Source: Trogon surrucura | Taxonomy: Eukaryota > Chordata > Aves > Trogoniformes > Trogonidae | Direction of reading: 5' to 3' | Length of the DNA: 64,000 nt | Assembly (NCBI GenBank): GCA_020746105.1 | Contig: CM036619.1 | Coordinates: 10,082,238 to 10,146,237, forward strand | Part shown: positions 62,579-64,000 of the stretch, one piece after another | Numbering within the stretch: the first letter of the stretch is position 1 | Layout of the letters: each line of letters begins with the position of its first letter | Position numbers and translations under genes: made by a program | Notes under the pieces: generated by a model | Database searches by the model: none | The model's input: the letters and a program-made list of their open reading frames with translations, nothing else | Told to the model about the DNA's origin: nothing

Positions 62579-64000
62579 TTTTTTTATGTTAGAAAAAAAA
62601 TCCATACAGATATGTAAGAGTGAGAAAGTTCTGTGAGTAGGTGGTGTAAAATCTGGAGTACCTAAAAATACTTACTCATTTTTAAATAATGATCTAATAA
62701 GCTAAATAATTAAAAATAGCTGACTTGGGACTACAATAAAAATAAAGCTTAGCTGCACATTCTTATCTCTGTCCAATGAGATGGCCAGGTCTTTACTTAT
62801 ATTAGTACATATTACCTCTCAAGGAGCTTGGCTTCTGCATTTCATTCTATGCACATTTTTCTTGGAAAATTTCTTAGGCTTTGCTTTCTTACACTCTTCA
62901 GAAGAAATTATTCACTTACGCACTTGCTGTAAAGATGCCTGAAATATCAACACCAGTATGGCTTGTTATAGCCACATACATGTGTGATATTCCTGCCATG
63001 CTTTCACTCTTTGCATGTCCAACACATAAGCATGATTGACCTATTTCTCCTACAGATTTTCTATAGATTAAATGTTTGTTGAGAGCTATACTTGAAGAAG
63101 GTAATAACATACCCTTAAGATGCATAGATCCACTCCAGGACTGAACCGGTGGTCTTCCGGGTGAAAAATTGATGCACACTAAACATAAACTCCCAATCCA
63201 GTGTTAGAAATGTACTGTGCCTTGAACAGCAGTACATTTGTAAGAAAAATGTAGGCAAACAAACAGATAATTGACTGTTGTGACAATGAACATCATGAAA
63301 AAAAAACCCAGTAAGACAAATTTTACTGAGTATCTGCAGTTAAACTAAAGTAATAGGCTTACTATCTTGTGTTTATCTCATGTTCAGTCACAGCAGCCTG
63401 CTGCCTGTGCAGGAGATGTTAATTCTTACTGTTTGGTAGCTGCTGAGTTCTGAGCTATGGATTGTGCAGTCTGAATTTTTTAGTGACTTTTATTTTGTCA
63501 TGGCCTACAATTATGAAACATTCACTCTAAGGAGTTCTTAGTAGCTTTTCACATTGCTGCCTCTTTCATTGCCACAAAATGGGAACATACACGACCTAAG
63601 GCTAAATGCTGCTCTGCACTGGACAATGGATAAGCTGCTGTGGAGAAAGCTCTGTATGCCACTCATTTTAAAATCTTCCTCCAGGTCCTGAACACAATCT
63701 AAATTCTTCTTATACTGACTTATCAGCTTGCAGAATAAAAATGAAGGTGGGTGAAGGGCAGAGTAATCCATCCTGGGATTCAAACACCCCTCAAGGCAGT
63801 CTTGGTCCAGCAAAACTGACATTTGGGCTGCCATGCCAACATGAAAACACAAGAAACAACATGAAAATAGAAAACTCCATGGACTTCAGCACCAATAAGA
63901 AGAATCAGGGGTTTTATAGTCCAGTTTTGTTCCTTCTCTGAGAAAGTCCAGGTCACTTCTGCACTGACAGTGTGCTGGCGCGGCAACAGCGATTCCCTGG
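62579..64000. other. Unique noncoding DNA
   Basis: AT-rich sequence with no supported gene and no bounded repeat; open frames stay near 100 codons or less. Confidence 0.65.

Overview
The window looks like noncoding nuclear DNA from a bird, most likely a passerine. Diagnostic repeats support this: several 5'-truncated CR1 LINE copies with the avian tail (repeats of ATTCTATG or GTGACTCT), avian-type ERV solo LTRs, and one SINE with a tRNA-Ile-like head joined to a CR1-like tail. That SINE structure matches TguSINE1, known from passerine birds. There is no operon structure, no rRNA or functional tRNA gene, no CRISPR array, and no host protein-coding gene I can defend. The window is intergenic or deep intronic sequence.

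Layout. 1-2.67 kb is unique noncoding DNA. 2667-3808 is a minus-sense solo LTR carrying a nested minus-strand SINE (2865-3053). 3.8-16.9 kb is AT-rich unique sequence with a 64-bp AT microsatellite (8805-8868) and several A- or T-rich tracts. 16.9-23.1 kb holds three CR1 tails (16887-17044 minus, 17957-18038 plus, 20608-20843 plus), a polypyrimidine tract with 23 consecutive C (18919-18941) and a 48-bp tandem duplication (22118-22213). 23093-23544 is a CpG-rich plus-sense solo LTR. 23.5-35.3 kb is unique DNA with TTA and GATA microsatellites and faint old CR1 tails. 35.3-43.0 kb has four more CR1 pieces. 43995-44587 (minus sense) and 51122-52375 (plus sense) are ERV solo LTRs with related termini; the second contains a 21-unit AGGAT array just upstream of its TATA-like box. 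52.4-60.2 kb is unique noncoding DNA. 60255-62578 is an ancient amniote CR1/L3-like LINE remnant with a much younger CR1 inserted in it; the young copy keeps an uninterrupted frame of about 510 codons covering the core reverse transcriptase domain.

The only functional-looking coding sequence is this transposon reverse transcriptase. Everything else open is short, of unlikely composition, or lies inside a repeat. I did not find a new biological system. The most interesting structures are nested or modified transposable elements: the SINE in an LTR, the pentanucleotide expansion at an LTR promoter, the young CR1 in an ancient LINE, and an inverted pair of related CR1 copies about 24 kb apart.
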